DNA of 56,191 nt from Lactobacillus ultunensis DSM 16047. GTDB taxonomy: Bacteria; Bacillota; Bacilli; Lactobacillales; Lactobacillaceae. Positions 43,838-51,974 of this stretch are shown piece after piece (position 1 is the stretch's first letter; each line of letters opens with the position of its first letter). The position numbers and the translations under genes are program-made. The notes below the pieces were generated by a model that was given only the letters and a program-made list of their open reading frames with translations, had not been told where the DNA came from and did no database searches. The DNA is taken from the NCBI RefSeq assembly GCF_001436305.1, contig NZ_AZFO01000011.1, positions 1-56,191 of the forward strand, written 5' to 3'.

Positions 43838-44284
43838 TTAAACGGCTACATTAGTCTTAGGTCTCTTAACATTTGGAGAAAATGGTTGAATTAAATCCCA
43901 GGTTGAGTGAATTACATGCCAACCATCTTCTGTTTTTTGGAAGACTTCGATAACGTTATAGTGCATTTCAATCATACTGGTGTCAGCGTGTAATTGATAA
44001 GTTAAAACAGCCATATCCTTTCCAAACTGAACTCTTGGGTTATGGAAATCGTAACTGTCAGCGTGCATTTTACCAGCAACGTTCTTGTTCATGAAATCGG
44101 CAATTTGTTGCCAGTCATCAATTCTTTCTGCACAGTTGACATCGAAATACGTGAAGTTGTCTTTGGACCAGAGGTCTAAATATCCAGACACATCACCTTG
44201 ATAAAATTTGTCTAATGCATTCTTTTCTAATTTAATAAGGTGGCTAGCAAGTTTTTCTTGTTCGGGTGTATAATTAAAATTCAT
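43838..44284 (-). CDS. SnoaL-like / NTF2-fold protein
   Basis: This 148-residue protein of the NTF2-like (SnoaL/DUF4440) fold has an N-terminal helix (EKLASHLIKLEKNALDKFY), then YLDLWSKDNFTYFDVN and strands ending in VIEVFQKTEDGWHVIHSTWD. The fold binds hydrophobic ligands and in related proteins catalyses isomerisation or detoxification of polyketide-like molecules. No catalytic residues can be assigned. It is alone in its unit under site B. An AAAGGAG ribosome site precedes the ATG. Confidence 0.8.
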   Translation of the reverse strand: MNFNYTPEQEKLASHLIKLEKNALDKFYQGDVSGYLDLWSKDNFTYFDVNCAERIDDWQQIADFMNKNVAGKMHADSYDFHNPRVQFGKDMAVLTYQLHADTSMIEMHYNVIEVFQKTEDGWHVIHSTWDLIQPFSPNVKRPKTNVAV

Positions 44285-44326
44285 AATAAACTCCTTTTTT
44301 TCAATAGATATTTCTCTTCAGAATTT

Positions 44327-44357
44327 AGAATAAGTTGTACCTACGCGTTACAGTCAA
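44327..44357 (-). promoter_or_regulatory. MerR-type promoter, site B (SnoaL-like gene)
   Basis: -35 TTGACT (44357-44352), 19-bp spacer with CTGTAAC-GCGTA-GGTACAA, -10 TATTCT (44332-44327). Confidence 0.78.
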
Positions 44358-44362
44358 GTATT

Positions 44363-45040
44363 TTATTTTCTAATTGGTTTTATAATTCTAAAATTGTGAT
44401 GTAAACTATGCCATAGATATTTATCAGCAAAGTTAATTAATGGTCCATTTGCAAACAAGCATAAGATTGTTCCAACATTAATTGAATAGACTTTATGAGT
44501 AAACAAAACGCAAATAACAATAATTAATGTTGGTACTGAGAAATTCACTAATTGAGCTTTCACAACATTCCCTTTAAAATATTCAAATCGTAAAATATTG
44601 GTAGTGTCATCATTGGGATGCATAAATAAGTTAGCTCTTTGATAAAATGAAATACCACAGCAAAATGAAAAAATACCGCTAAAACATAGAATGATCTTTA
44701 ACCAGACGGGTAAATCAGGTATTCCTAAACGATCAAAAAAATCCACAAAAATATTTACAAAATAGCTGAAGCAAGTAATAAATAAAAGCTCACCAAAGAA
44801 ACGGATCTTGTCAAAATGCTTAAGCAGAATCTGATTCACGATTATAGTTAAAATTCCAACTATTAAAATTGGTAAGCCAACTGGAATGTTAAATAAATGT
44901 GCTAAATTAACCTCTGAGGCCGTCCAGGGACTGGTACCCATGTTTGTTGAAACAGTTAATCCATTAGCGATTGCATTAATTAATAATCCTACGATTAATG
45001 CTGTTATTCTTAAGGATAAAGAATCATTTTTTTCTTCCAT
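44363..45040 (-). CDS. YczE/YyaS-like integral membrane protein
   Basis: I start at the ATG ending at 45040 (225 residues), 19 bases after the esterase stop; the longer frame overlaps the esterase. Five or six hydrophobic segments are present. An early NGLTVSTNMGTSPWTASEVN loop (Gly-x-x-Pro-Trp) is the hallmark of the YczE/YyaS family, membrane proteins of unknown transport role found near regulators and peptide-antibiotic genes. It is the last gene of the unit headed by the acetyltransferase under site E. Its stop lies directly at the -35 of site B. Confidence 0.78.
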   Translation of the reverse strand: MEEKNDSLSLRITALIVGLLINAIANGLTVSTNMGTSPWTASEVNLAHLFNIPVGLPILIVGILTIIVNQILLKHFDKIRFFGELLFITCFSYFVNIFVDFFDRLGIPDLPVWLKIILCFSGIFSFCCGISFYQRANLFMHPNDDTTNILRFEYFKGNVVKAQLVNFSVPTLIIVICVLFTHKVYSINVGTILCLFANGPLINFADKYLWHSLHHNFRIIKPIRK

Positions 45041-45059
45041 ATTTAACCACTTTTTCCAT

Positions 45060-46514
45060 CTAAGTAGTTGGAATACCTGCAAATAGTTTTTCTATTTGTT
45101 TATAGTAAATCTCAGCATTATATGGACGATGGCCAAGTTCCTTAACCACTAACTTATCTGAAATTGGTTGCCAAAGCTTATCATAATTTTGACAAGCAAA
45201 ATCTAGAACAATGTTAGTTTCAGTTGTATCCCGTTTAATTTGATCCTGACTAGCATTAGGCTGCCTTTGCCCAACAATGGCATACATATCAGTACCATGA
45301 ACAGCGGGAGCATTATCTGCAGGACCAACGCTTAGTAGATATGAACGACCACCCTTTTGGGCATGCAATTGAGCATCCCTAATATTAGGCAATGCAAATA
45401 CATAGTCAGTAAACAATGCAGCTCGGGTTTCAGCGGGAGTACGATCTTTTTTATAAAAATCAATCATGCTACGAACACGAGAAATAGGCAAACGATTAAA
45501 TTTAGCAAAATGTTTGATCACATTTTCATAACTGCCCAAATTAAAGGTTGGATCATTTTTAACCCACCAATCAAACTCATTAGTTGTGTTTGAAAAGATG
45601 ATATCTATATCGGAACATGATCCTTTGGCAATTGCTTCTGTAGGGGTAGAAGCTATAATGCCATTAGGTTCATCATGGTCATCAACAATTCCAAGTTGAA
45701 TATTGTCAACTGTAACTCTTTCTCCCATATCTGGCGCAATGACCTCACGAGCTACCTTATTAATCAAGTTTGGATCAATAGTCAACAATTTAGAAAGATT
45801 GTCTTGAACACCAAGCTTGTTAATAACTGTATCTGCATATTGTTCAGCCCACCACGTCGGAATAATCCTAGTTGTACCACCAGAAAAGAGAGCCATTCGC
45901 TTAAACAGCCCCTTAGCTGATGGAACTGCAAGTAATGCTGCTGACATGAATGCGCCACCGCTGTGTCCAGTCAAAGTTACCTGATCAGGATCGCCTCCAA
46001 ATGAACTAATATACTTTTGAATCCATTTCAAAGACATAATCATATCTTGTAACCCTAAATTGGTGGCATTTTCAAATTGACCACCATATTGGGAAAGTGA
46101 AAGCCAGCCCAAAGCACCTAAACGGAAATTAACAGATACCCCTATCACACGACCAGAGGCTGCTAATCCAGATGGTACCGAGGTGATTTGTGAATTTGAA
46201 CCATAGATAAATCCACCACCGTGATAGTAAACGACAACTGGCAATGGCTTTTCAATCTTTTTTGGAGCCCAAATACTAAGATTTAAACAATTTTCCGAAA
46301 GGCCTTTATCTGATTGAAGCGTAGCTGCATCAAACGGTTGTAAAGATGCTGGTCCAGATTTGCTATAGTCTAGATTAGTATTAAAATCTACCATCTCAGG
46401 GCTTTGAAATCTATCTGCAGTCGCATATGGTATTCCAAGCCATTCTTTAATATTAGAAAAGGTCGGATTAGTATGTGCCACTCGATCTGTTTCTGGAATG
46501 TTAATATTAGTCAT
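45060..46514 (-). CDS. type-B carboxylesterase
   Basis: This 484-residue type-B carboxylesterase/lipase has no signal peptide. The oxyanion hole VVYYHGGGFIYGS, the NCLNLSIWAP motif, the nucleophile elbow LTGHSGGAFMSAA (Ser in GHSGG) and a C-terminal His region (PADNAPAVHGTDMY) fit the family; the acid is probably the Glu in FSNTTNEFDWW. Length is typical of bacterial para-nitrobenzyl esterases. It starts six bases after the acetyltransferase stop. Together they may acetylate or hydrolyse esters of a toxic compound, an inference from regulon context. Confidence 0.9.
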   Translation of the reverse strand: MTNINIPETDRVAHTNPTFSNIKEWLGIPYATADRFQSPEMVDFNTNLDYSKSGPASLQPFDAATLQSDKGLSENCLNLSIWAPKKIEKPLPVVVYYHGGGFIYGSNSQITSVPSGLAASGRVIGVSVNFRLGALGWLSLSQYGGQFENATNLGLQDMIMSLKWIQKYISSFGGDPDQVTLTGHSGGAFMSAALLAVPSAKGLFKRMALFSGGTTRIIPTWWAEQYADTVINKLGVQDNLSKLLTIDPNLINKVAREVIAPDMGERVTVDNIQLGIVDDHDEPNGIIASTPTEAIAKGSCSDIDIIFSNTTNEFDWWVKNDPTFNLGSYENVIKHFAKFNRLPISRVRSMIDFYKKDRTPAETRAALFTDYVFALPNIRDAQLHAQKGGRSYLLSVGPADNAPAVHGTDMYAIVGQRQPNASQDQIKRDTTETNIVLDFACQNYDKLWQPISDKLVVKELGHRPYNAEIYYKQIEKLFAGIPTT

Positions 46515-46520
46515 ATTTAT

Positions 46521-47081
46521 TTACTCCTCAATTTTCTTCAAAACATGTGCTGGATTACCGACAACGATAGTATTTTTAGGAACGTCTTTAGTTACGACGG
46601 CCCCCGCTCCTACAATTGCATTCTTACCTATAGTTACTCCTGGCAAAATAGTAACATTGGCACCGATCCAAACATTATCACCAATATGAACACTTGCTGC
46701 ATTGATTTCCCAGCGATGCTTAGGATCAACAGTATGATTCAAGGAAGCAAAAGTTACGTTTGGCCCTACCAAAACGTTATCGCCAAAGTAAACACCACCT
46801 AAATCAACAAACATTGAGTTCTTATTGATGAAGTCATGTTTCCCTAAGAAGATATGTGGACCAAAATCAGTATGGAAAGGTAAAGAGATTGATGTGGTCG
46901 TATCAATTTCTTGTTGTAGGATTTCTGATAATAATTCTCGCTTCTCTGCATCAGTATGATGATTGCAGTTCAAATCTTGTTCTAGTTCCGCATTTTTAGC
47001 AATAATTTTGGCAATACCTGCAAAACCTTCTTTATCTGGTGGAATGTGTCCGCCTTGTAAGATTCTTTTTAAAATTTCCAT
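46521..47081 (-). CDS. maa: maltose/galactoside O-acetyltransferase, hexapeptide family
   Basis: This 186-residue left-handed beta-helix acyltransferase has an N-terminal MAC domain (about residues 1-60), then hexapeptide repeats: VYFGDNVLVGPNVTFASLNH, VHIGDNVWIGANVTILPGVT, IGKNAIVGAGAVVTKD and a C-terminal VVGNPAHVLKK. The catalytic His is in ASLNHTVD. It transfers acetyl from acetyl-CoA to a sugar or related hydroxyl. It heads the acetyltransferase-esterase-YczE unit under site E, with AGGAGG before its ATG. The sugar substrate is not certain. Confidence 0.9.
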   Translation of the reverse strand: MEILKRILQGGHIPPDKEGFAGIAKIIAKNAELEQDLNCNHHTDAEKRELLSEILQQEIDTTTSISLPFHTDFGPHIFLGKHDFINKNSMFVDLGGVYFGDNVLVGPNVTFASLNHTVDPKHRWEINAASVHIGDNVWIGANVTILPGVTIGKNAIVGAGAVVTKDVPKNTIVVGNPAHVLKKIEE

Positions 47082-47122
47082 TATTTCTGCCTCCTAAATA
47101 ATCTATAATTGGCGTTAATAAT

Positions 47123-47153
47123 AAAATAGACTGTAACTAAACGTTACAGTCAA
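47123..47153 (-). promoter_or_regulatory. MerR-type promoter, site E (acetyltransferase unit)
   Basis: -35 TTGACT (47153-47148), 19-bp spacer with a perfect ACTGTAAC-GTTTA-GTTACAGT dyad, -10 TATTTT (47128-47123). It lies immediately after the rarA stop codon, so readthrough from upstream is also likely. Confidence 0.85.
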
Positions 47154-47158
47154 CACAT

Positions 47159-48454
47159 TTATTCATTTTTTTCTTTAAACATTGAAACTTTCTTCAACTT
47201 ACTTTTAACAAAAGGCTGATCGTAAATATATTTAAACAAAGCCTGATATTGAGCATAAAGTTTCTCTTCATTACGATTTGGACCACCTTCATAGTAGTGT
47301 TTGCCAATCAAGTCAGCTGGCATGTAAGCCTGTTTGGCAATATGGTGTGGTTCTTTGAACATGTCTTTCATTATGCCAGCTCCACGTAACTTATCTGAAC
47401 CTTGATAGCTGCAGTCTCGTAAGTAATCAGGCATAGGGTGCTGGTTGGGATGAACTGCATCTTTTGAAGCTTGATAATAGGCTTGCATTACCGAATCAGA
47501 CTTAGGAGCGATAGCCAGCATAATTGTTGCCATTGCAACATGAGTTGAAGCACGTGGCAATCCTATTTCTAAAGCTGTATTGCACAGATTAATAACTTGA
47601 TTAACTTTTTCGGGATCAGCCAATCCTACATCTAATGCTGCAGAGTCTTTTAGTCTACGAACTACTGAGGCTAGATCTCCAGATTGCAAAATTACAGCTA
47701 AATAATACAGAGCAGCATCCGCATCTGAACCCTCGATGGAGTTAGAAAAAGCGGAAATATAATCATAATGCTGAGTCGCGTCCTTATCATAAGAAAAGTG
47801 CTGATTTCTAGCAAAATCAGCAATATCATCCATTGTTAATTTATCAAGACACATGGCATGTAAGGTATCTAAAATATTCAGAGATACCCTTACATCCCCA
47901 TTACCGCAGTTAGCGATAGCGTGAGCTTGTTCTTTACTTAGTGAAAAATCCAAGTGTTCATTTGCTGCTTTAATTAAAACAGGTTCAACATCTTTTGGTG
48001 CAATTGGTTTAAATTCAAAGATTTGACAGCGAGAACGAATGGCTGGTTGAATTGCCATAATTGGATTCTCGGTAGTTGTCCCTACTAGTAAAATATGACC
48101 ATTTTCTAGATAAGGTAATAGATAATCCTGAATCGGTTTTGTCAGACGATGAATTTCATCCAGTAGTAAGACAAAACTTTCCTCAGGGTGTTTTCTAACA
48201 AGAGCTTGCAACTGACTCTTATTTTGAATAGAAGCGTTAAATTTCTCAAAAGGGATTTTCAAAGTATTTGCCATTACGTGAGCTAGGGTTGTTTTACCAC
48301 AACCAGGTGGACCCCATAAAAGCAAACTAATCGAAACATGATTCTTAATAATCTGGTAAAGAGGCTTACCTGGTGTCAGTAAATGCTCCTGACCAATCAT
48401 TTCATCTAATGTGTTAGGCCGCATTAAATCGGCTAAAGGCTGTTTAAATGTCAT
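47159..48454 (-). CDS. rarA: replication-associated recombination protein A (RarA/MgsA)
   Basis: This 431-residue AAA+ clamp-loader-like ATPase acts at stalled replication forks. Walker A is LLWGPPGCGKTT, Walker B VLLLDEIHRL, sensor 1 GTTTENP and sensor 2 includes SRCQIFEF. The C-terminal tetramerisation region (about 200-431) carries DGDADAALY-like and PEVG-like segments as SDADAALYYLAV and GLADPEKVNQV. Length is usual. It starts 11 bases after the last transporter gene and is probably co-transcribed with it. That links a DNA-repair protein to a stress-controlled importer. Confidence 0.92.
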   Translation of the reverse strand: MTFKQPLADLMRPNTLDEMIGQEHLLTPGKPLYQIIKNHVSISLLLWGPPGCGKTTLAHVMANTLKIPFEKFNASIQNKSQLQALVRKHPEESFVLLLDEIHRLTKPIQDYLLPYLENGHILLVGTTTENPIMAIQPAIRSRCQIFEFKPIAPKDVEPVLIKAANEHLDFSLSKEQAHAIANCGNGDVRVSLNILDTLHAMCLDKLTMDDIADFARNQHFSYDKDATQHYDYISAFSNSIEGSDADAALYYLAVILQSGDLASVVRRLKDSAALDVGLADPEKVNQVINLCNTALEIGLPRASTHVAMATIMLAIAPKSDSVMQAYYQASKDAVHPNQHPMPDYLRDCSYQGSDKLRGAGIMKDMFKEPHHIAKQAYMPADLIGKHYYEGGPNRNEEKLYAQYQALFKYIYDQPFVKSKLKKVSMFKEKNE

Positions 48455-48465
48455 TATAATTTTAC

Positions 48466-49107
48466 CTACCTGCTTTTTTCAGCATCCTGCCAATCAGAAA
48501 TCATAATATTTTCTATTAATTTCAAGACGGCAATACACATTAAAGTTAATACTACGGTTAAGATCGTGCCCCATAAGATGGGAACAACTCGGCTAGTTTG
48601 GAGTCCTTCGAATAAAAGATCTCCTAATCCACCTGCGCTAATAGTTGAAGCAATCGTAGCTATTGCCATTGTTGAAGCTAAAGCAATTTGCAAGCCAGAA
48701 AAAACGGCTGGCAAAGCCAAAGGTAGTTGGACTTTGACAAATATCTCTTGCTGCGTCATGCCGACACCCTTAGCAACCTCGATATAGTTTGGATCCACTT
48801 CTTGAATACCTGTAATGAAGGTTCTCAGTAAAACATATTCGCTATAAAAGGCCAATACAATAATGGCACTCGTTTTGCCTAAACCAGTAATTGGAATTAA
48901 CAAAGCAAAGAAGGCATAGCTGGGGACAGAATAAAGCAGTGAAAAGATATAAATCAAAGCATTTAACCAATTCTTTTTTCTAAGAAAGATGGCAATCAAA
49001 ATAATTGCAACTAGCAATGCTATTAAAAGCGAGGTTAAAACCATCTGGGCGTGTTGAATCATCAAATTAATCATACGAGTCGAGTTTTCTTGCCAATATT
49101 GAATCAT
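48466..49107 (-). CDS. osmoprotectant-type ABC permease
   Basis: This protein has 213 residues from the ATG ending at 49107, which overlaps the ATPase stop as ATGA and has GGGAGA upstream; the longer GTG frame to 49122 would begin at that site. It is a BPD_transp_1 membrane protein with five or six helices and the EAA loop EVAKGVGMTQQEIFVKVQLP, of the OpuC/ProW type. It forms half of the channel for a quaternary-amine or related osmoprotectant importer. Gene order is binding protein, permease, ATPase, permease. Confidence 0.9.
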   Translation of the reverse strand: MIQYWQENSTRMINLMIQHAQMVLTSLLIALLVAIILIAIFLRKKNWLNALIYIFSLLYSVPSYAFFALLIPITGLGKTSAIIVLAFYSEYVLLRTFITGIQEVDPNYIEVAKGVGMTQQEIFVKVQLPLALPAVFSGLQIALASTMAIATIASTISAGGLGDLLFEGLQTSRVVPILWGTILTVVLTLMCIAVLKLIENIMISDWQDAEKSR

Positions 49108-49871
49108 TTCAAATTCTCCCACAGTTTTTGATTTGTACGAACCGTATCGATCAGATTTTTAACATATTCGCTGGCTGGGTGATTGACCACCTCTTGAGGA
49201 CTAGCAAACTGCTCAATGTTTCCTTGATTCATTACCATTACTCGATCACCTAAGTAAAGAGCTTCATTGATATCATGAGTAACGAAGAAGAAAGTTTTAT
49301 CTTTCAACTGTTGATGTAATTGCTTAACTTCAACTTGCAATTTCTGTCGTGTGATTGCGTCCAAAGCAGAAAAAGGTTCGTCAAAAAGCATAATTGGAGG
49401 ATTGGTAGCTAATGCTCGTGCCACTCCTACTCTTTGTTGCTGCCCACCAGATAATTGAGCGGGATATCTCTTAGCAAAGTCAGCACTGTGTAAGCCTACT
49501 GTTTCAAGTAATTCGTTAACTCGTGAATTGATCTTTTCTTGTGTCCAGCCTAAGAGTTTGGGTGTGACTGCAATATTTTGAGCAATGGTCATGTGAGGGA
49601 AAAGTCCGATTGATTGAACGACGTAGCCAATGTGCCTGCGAAGATCGACTAAATTAGTATCTTTGAGATTCTTATCAGAAATTAAAATATCGCCACTAGT
49701 TGGTTTCTCCAATCCATTAATCATCTTCAAAGTGGTCGTCTTACCTGAACCAGACGAACCTAAAACGGTAACGAACTCACCTTGACTAATGGAAAACGTC
49801 AGGTCAGGAATCACTTCATTCCTGCCAAAACTTTTCCTTACATGGTTGAATTTAATAATTTCCTTAGTCAT
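49104..49871 (-). CDS. opuCA: osmoprotectant-type ABC ATPase (OpuCA-like)
   Basis: This 255-residue ABC ATPase has Walker A LGSSGSGKTTT, Q-loop GYVVQSIGLFP, signature LSGGQQQRVGVARAL, Walker B IMLFDEPFSALD and H-loop VTHDI. The set matches the OpuC/glycine-betaine ATPase group. It lacks the C-terminal CBS domains that sense ionic strength in OpuA/OpuC of many bacteria, so control would be at transcription. Its start overlaps the preceding permease and its stop overlaps the next gene, a tightly coupled operon under site F. Confidence 0.92.
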   Translation of the reverse strand: MTKEIIKFNHVRKSFGRNEVIPDLTFSISQGEFVTVLGSSGSGKTTTLKMINGLEKPTSGDILISDKNLKDTNLVDLRRHIGYVVQSIGLFPHMTIAQNIAVTPKLLGWTQEKINSRVNELLETVGLHSADFAKRYPAQLSGGQQQRVGVARALATNPPIMLFDEPFSALDAITRQKLQVEVKQLHQQLKDKTFFFVTHDINEALYLGDRVMVMNQGNIEQFASPQEVVNHPASEYVKNLIDTVRTNQKLWENLK

Positions 49872-50496
49872 TGTTTCTCACCTTTTTAATAATTAGATCA
49901 AAAATAAACATTGCTAATAAAGATAGCAAAGCAACGCTTACGCCACCGATTATCACATATTGCATCTTGTATAGTCCTAAACCAGTCATGATTAACTGAC
50001 CTAATCCGCCAGCACCAATATATGTGGCTAAACTGGCACTAGCAATCACTTCAACAAGAGCTAACTTAATTCCGTTTAGAATAAATGGCAAAGCTAGTGG
50101 CAACGATATTTGTTTTAATAATTGCCAATTACTCATCCCTAAGGAAAGTCCAACTTCTTCCAGATCAGTTGGAACTTCATTAAAGCCTAAAATTGTATTT
50201 ACAACTAATGGAGGCAAAGCTAAAACTACTAGTGCAATCAAAGCAGGACCAATGCCTGTTCCAATGAAAGGAATTAGGATAAAAAGCAAGGCCAAACTCG
50301 GGATGATCCGCAAAATTTGAGCAAAACTCTCACAAAATGCGGCAACTGCCCTGTTTTTAGAACCTAAATAACCAACAGGCAATGCAATGACTAATGCAAT
50401 AATTAACGAAGAAAAGCTAAGAAAAAGATGTTGCCCTATTTCCAGCCAATATTCACTAGAATTTGCTTCAAAATATTGGATAATTTGAGTAAACAT
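49864..50496 (-). CDS. osmoprotectant-type ABC permease
   Basis: This protein has 210 residues from the ATG ending at 50496, preceded by AGGAAGG at seven bases; the longer frame to 50532 reads through the intercistronic hairpin. Membrane helices and an EAA loop (EVGLSLGMSNWQLLKQISLP) mark it as the second channel half. YIGAGGLGQLI is conserved in the OpuC/ProW group. It lies between the binding-protein gene, separated by a hairpin, and the ATPase, with which it overlaps by eight bases. Confidence 0.9.
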   Translation of the reverse strand: MFTQIIQYFEANSSEYWLEIGQHLFLSFSSLIIALVIALPVGYLGSKNRAVAAFCESFAQILRIIPSLALLFILIPFIGTGIGPALIALVVLALPPLVVNTILGFNEVPTDLEEVGLSLGMSNWQLLKQISLPLALPFILNGIKLALVEVIASASLATYIGAGGLGQLIMTGLGLYKMQYVIIGGVSVALLSLLAMFIFDLIIKKVRNND

Positions 50497-50513
50497 ATAA
50501 ACCTTCCTATGAC

Positions 50514-50543
50514 AAAAAGATTCAGCGCTCACTGAATCTTTTT
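50514..50543 (-). terminator. intercistronic hairpin between binding protein and permease genes
   Basis: AAAAAGATTCAG and CTGAATCTTTTT form a perfect 12-bp stem with a CGCTCA loop, only a few bases after the binding-protein stop. As a partial terminator or 3' stabiliser it would give more binding protein than channel. Confidence 0.7.
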
Positions 50544-50547
50544 GAGA

Positions 50548-51462
50548 TTAATAATTCTTGTTAAGCCAATCTTTAGCTACGCTTTGATAGCTTTTACCAT
50601 CGACATCAACCTTTTTATTCAATAAGGTTAATTCTTTGGTAGTCAATTTAGCATCAATCTTGTTAAGGATTTTCTTAATGCCAGGATTTGCTTTTAAAGT
50701 CTTCTCTCTAACAAGTGGAACTAAATTATAAGCTGGCCAAAAGTTCTTGTTGTCTTTCAATGCAAAGTAATCTTTGGTAGCAAGTTGACCTTCAGTAGTA
50801 GAAGCTGGAGTAATATCACCATCACCACGAGCTAAAACTTTATACTTTAAGCTTGGATCATAAATCTTTTCGCTCTTAAAATTGAATTTGCCATAAACTT
50901 TTTCAAGTCCAGGAATCCCATCTTCACGTTTATCAAACTCACCTTGGGAAGCAAAGCGAATTTTATTGGCTTTCTTCTGCAAATCAGAAATTGTCTTAAT
51001 ACCATATTTCTTAGCAACTGAAGTTTTAATAGCAATACCCTGTGAGTCAGAGCCTGGAGCATAATTTAACGTTACCAAATTTTGTTTTGCCATACCATCC
51101 TTGGCAATCTTTGCAATTTGAGCAGGAGTTTTACCAACAATGTGCCCCTTCAAGTAAGTCATAGCAATAGTACCAGTATATTCAGGATAAAGGTCGATTT
51201 GCCCAGATTTAATTGCTTGATAGACTACTGAACTAGATATATTTGGCTTAGTCTTGACGTTATAGCCTTCTTTTTTTAAGGCATCAGCGTAAATCTGCAT
51301 GACTATCTTACTTTCAGTAAAGTTCTTAGAACCAATGGTAATTGGAGATTGGTTCTTAGCAGAGTTGTTGTTTTTATTGCCCTTAGGCCAAACTATTGCT
51401 GCAATGACGGCAATAATTACAATAATGATAGCAACAATTGACCATGTCTTCTTTTTATTCAT
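50548..51462 (-). CDS. opuCC: osmoprotectant-type substrate-binding protein (OpuCC-like)
   Basis: This 304-residue OpuAC-type binding protein has an N-terminal membrane anchor (about residues 7-25, no lipobox). The core begins ITIGSKNFTESKIVMQIYAD, a motif of the glycine-betaine/choline/proline binding group, and continues with AIKSGQIDLYPEYTGT, which contains the aromatic and acidic ligand pocket. It captures a quaternary ammonium compound or related solute outside the membrane for the following permease-ATPase genes. It is the first gene of the unit under MerR-type site F. Whether the natural ligand is betaine or a toxic cation is open. Confidence 0.9.
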   Translation of the reverse strand: MNKKKTWSIVAIIIVIIAVIAAIVWPKGNKNNNSAKNQSPITIGSKNFTESKIVMQIYADALKKEGYNVKTKPNISSSVVYQAIKSGQIDLYPEYTGTIAMTYLKGHIVGKTPAQIAKIAKDGMAKQNLVTLNYAPGSDSQGIAIKTSVAKKYGIKTISDLQKKANKIRFASQGEFDKREDGIPGLEKVYGKFNFKSEKIYDPSLKYKVLARGDGDITPASTTEGQLATKDYFALKDNKNFWPAYNLVPLVREKTLKANPGIKKILNKIDAKLTTKELTLLNKKVDVDGKSYQSVAKDWLNKNY

Positions 51463-51497
51463 TTCTTTCCTCCATTTGATTAGTTATTTCATTGTTA

Positions 51498-51528
51498 ACC
51501 ATATCCTGTAACGTGAGGATACAGTCAA
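51498..51528 (-). promoter_or_regulatory. MerR-type promoter, site F (osmoprotectant importer and rarA)
   Basis: -35 TTGACT (51528-51523), 19-bp spacer with CTGTATC-CTCAC-GTTACAG, -10 TATGGT (51503-51498). Confidence 0.8.
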
Positions 51529-51546
51529 GAAATAATACCACTTTTC

Positions 51547-51838
51547 CTAAAGTTTATTGTGGATTAAGCTCTGATCACCACTAGCATAATGTCCCCAAGC
51601 ACTAAAAATTACTACTTGTTTTGCTTTTAAATCAACTGAGTAACCAATCCGGTTGTCTTGACTTAGAGTATAGACTAGGTTTTGTCTTACGTTTAGCAAG
51701 TAATTCAAAATGATGAGTTCTAATTAAAGGATCTGTTTCTAACTCATTAAAAATTTTACGATAGGTTTTATATAAACTCGCAGATTTTAAATTCTTCACA
51801 TGTTTTTTAAGGATGCGGCGTTCCTTAACAGCAAACAT
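51547..51838 (-). pseudogene. RelE/YoeB-type toxin, frameshifted
   Basis: Frame one gives 68 residues (MFAVKERRILKKHVKNL to WLLS, stop at 51632). Around 51691-51695 the sequence after HHFELLA changes frame: the other frame reads VRQNLVYTLSQDNRIGYSVDL, KQVVIFSAWGHYASGD and ends at a TAG at 51547. The restored protein of about 97 residues has the RelE/ParE superfamily plan: an N-terminal helix pair, a strand, the N/D-R-I-Y strand and a final H-Y. One extra A in an A-run explains the break. No antitoxin gene lies beside it. The MerR-type site G is directly upstream, an unusual regulator for a toxin. AAAGGA precedes the ATG. Confidence 0.7.
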
Positions 51839-51879
51839 AATTTCATGTCCTTTCTACTGAAATTTGTTTTATATTTGAA

Positions 51880-51910
51880 ATAATAAACTGTGACGAATGG
51901 TTACAGTCAA
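51880..51910 (-). promoter_or_regulatory. MerR-type promoter, site G (toxin remnant)
   Basis: -35 TTGACT (51910-51905), 19-bp spacer with CTGTAAC-CATTC-GTCACAG, -10 TATTAT (51885-51880). Confidence 0.8.
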
Positions 51911-51937
51911 GACTAATTAATTATTTTCTGACACAAT

Positions 51938-51960
51938 AAAAAGGACTCTCGAAGAGCCCT
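51938..51960 (-). terminator. intrinsic terminator of the DUF805 gene
   Basis: GGGCTCT-TCG-AGAGTCC followed by TTTTTATT on the minus strand. Confidence 0.82.
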
Positions 51961-51974
51961 AGAATTTTATATTG

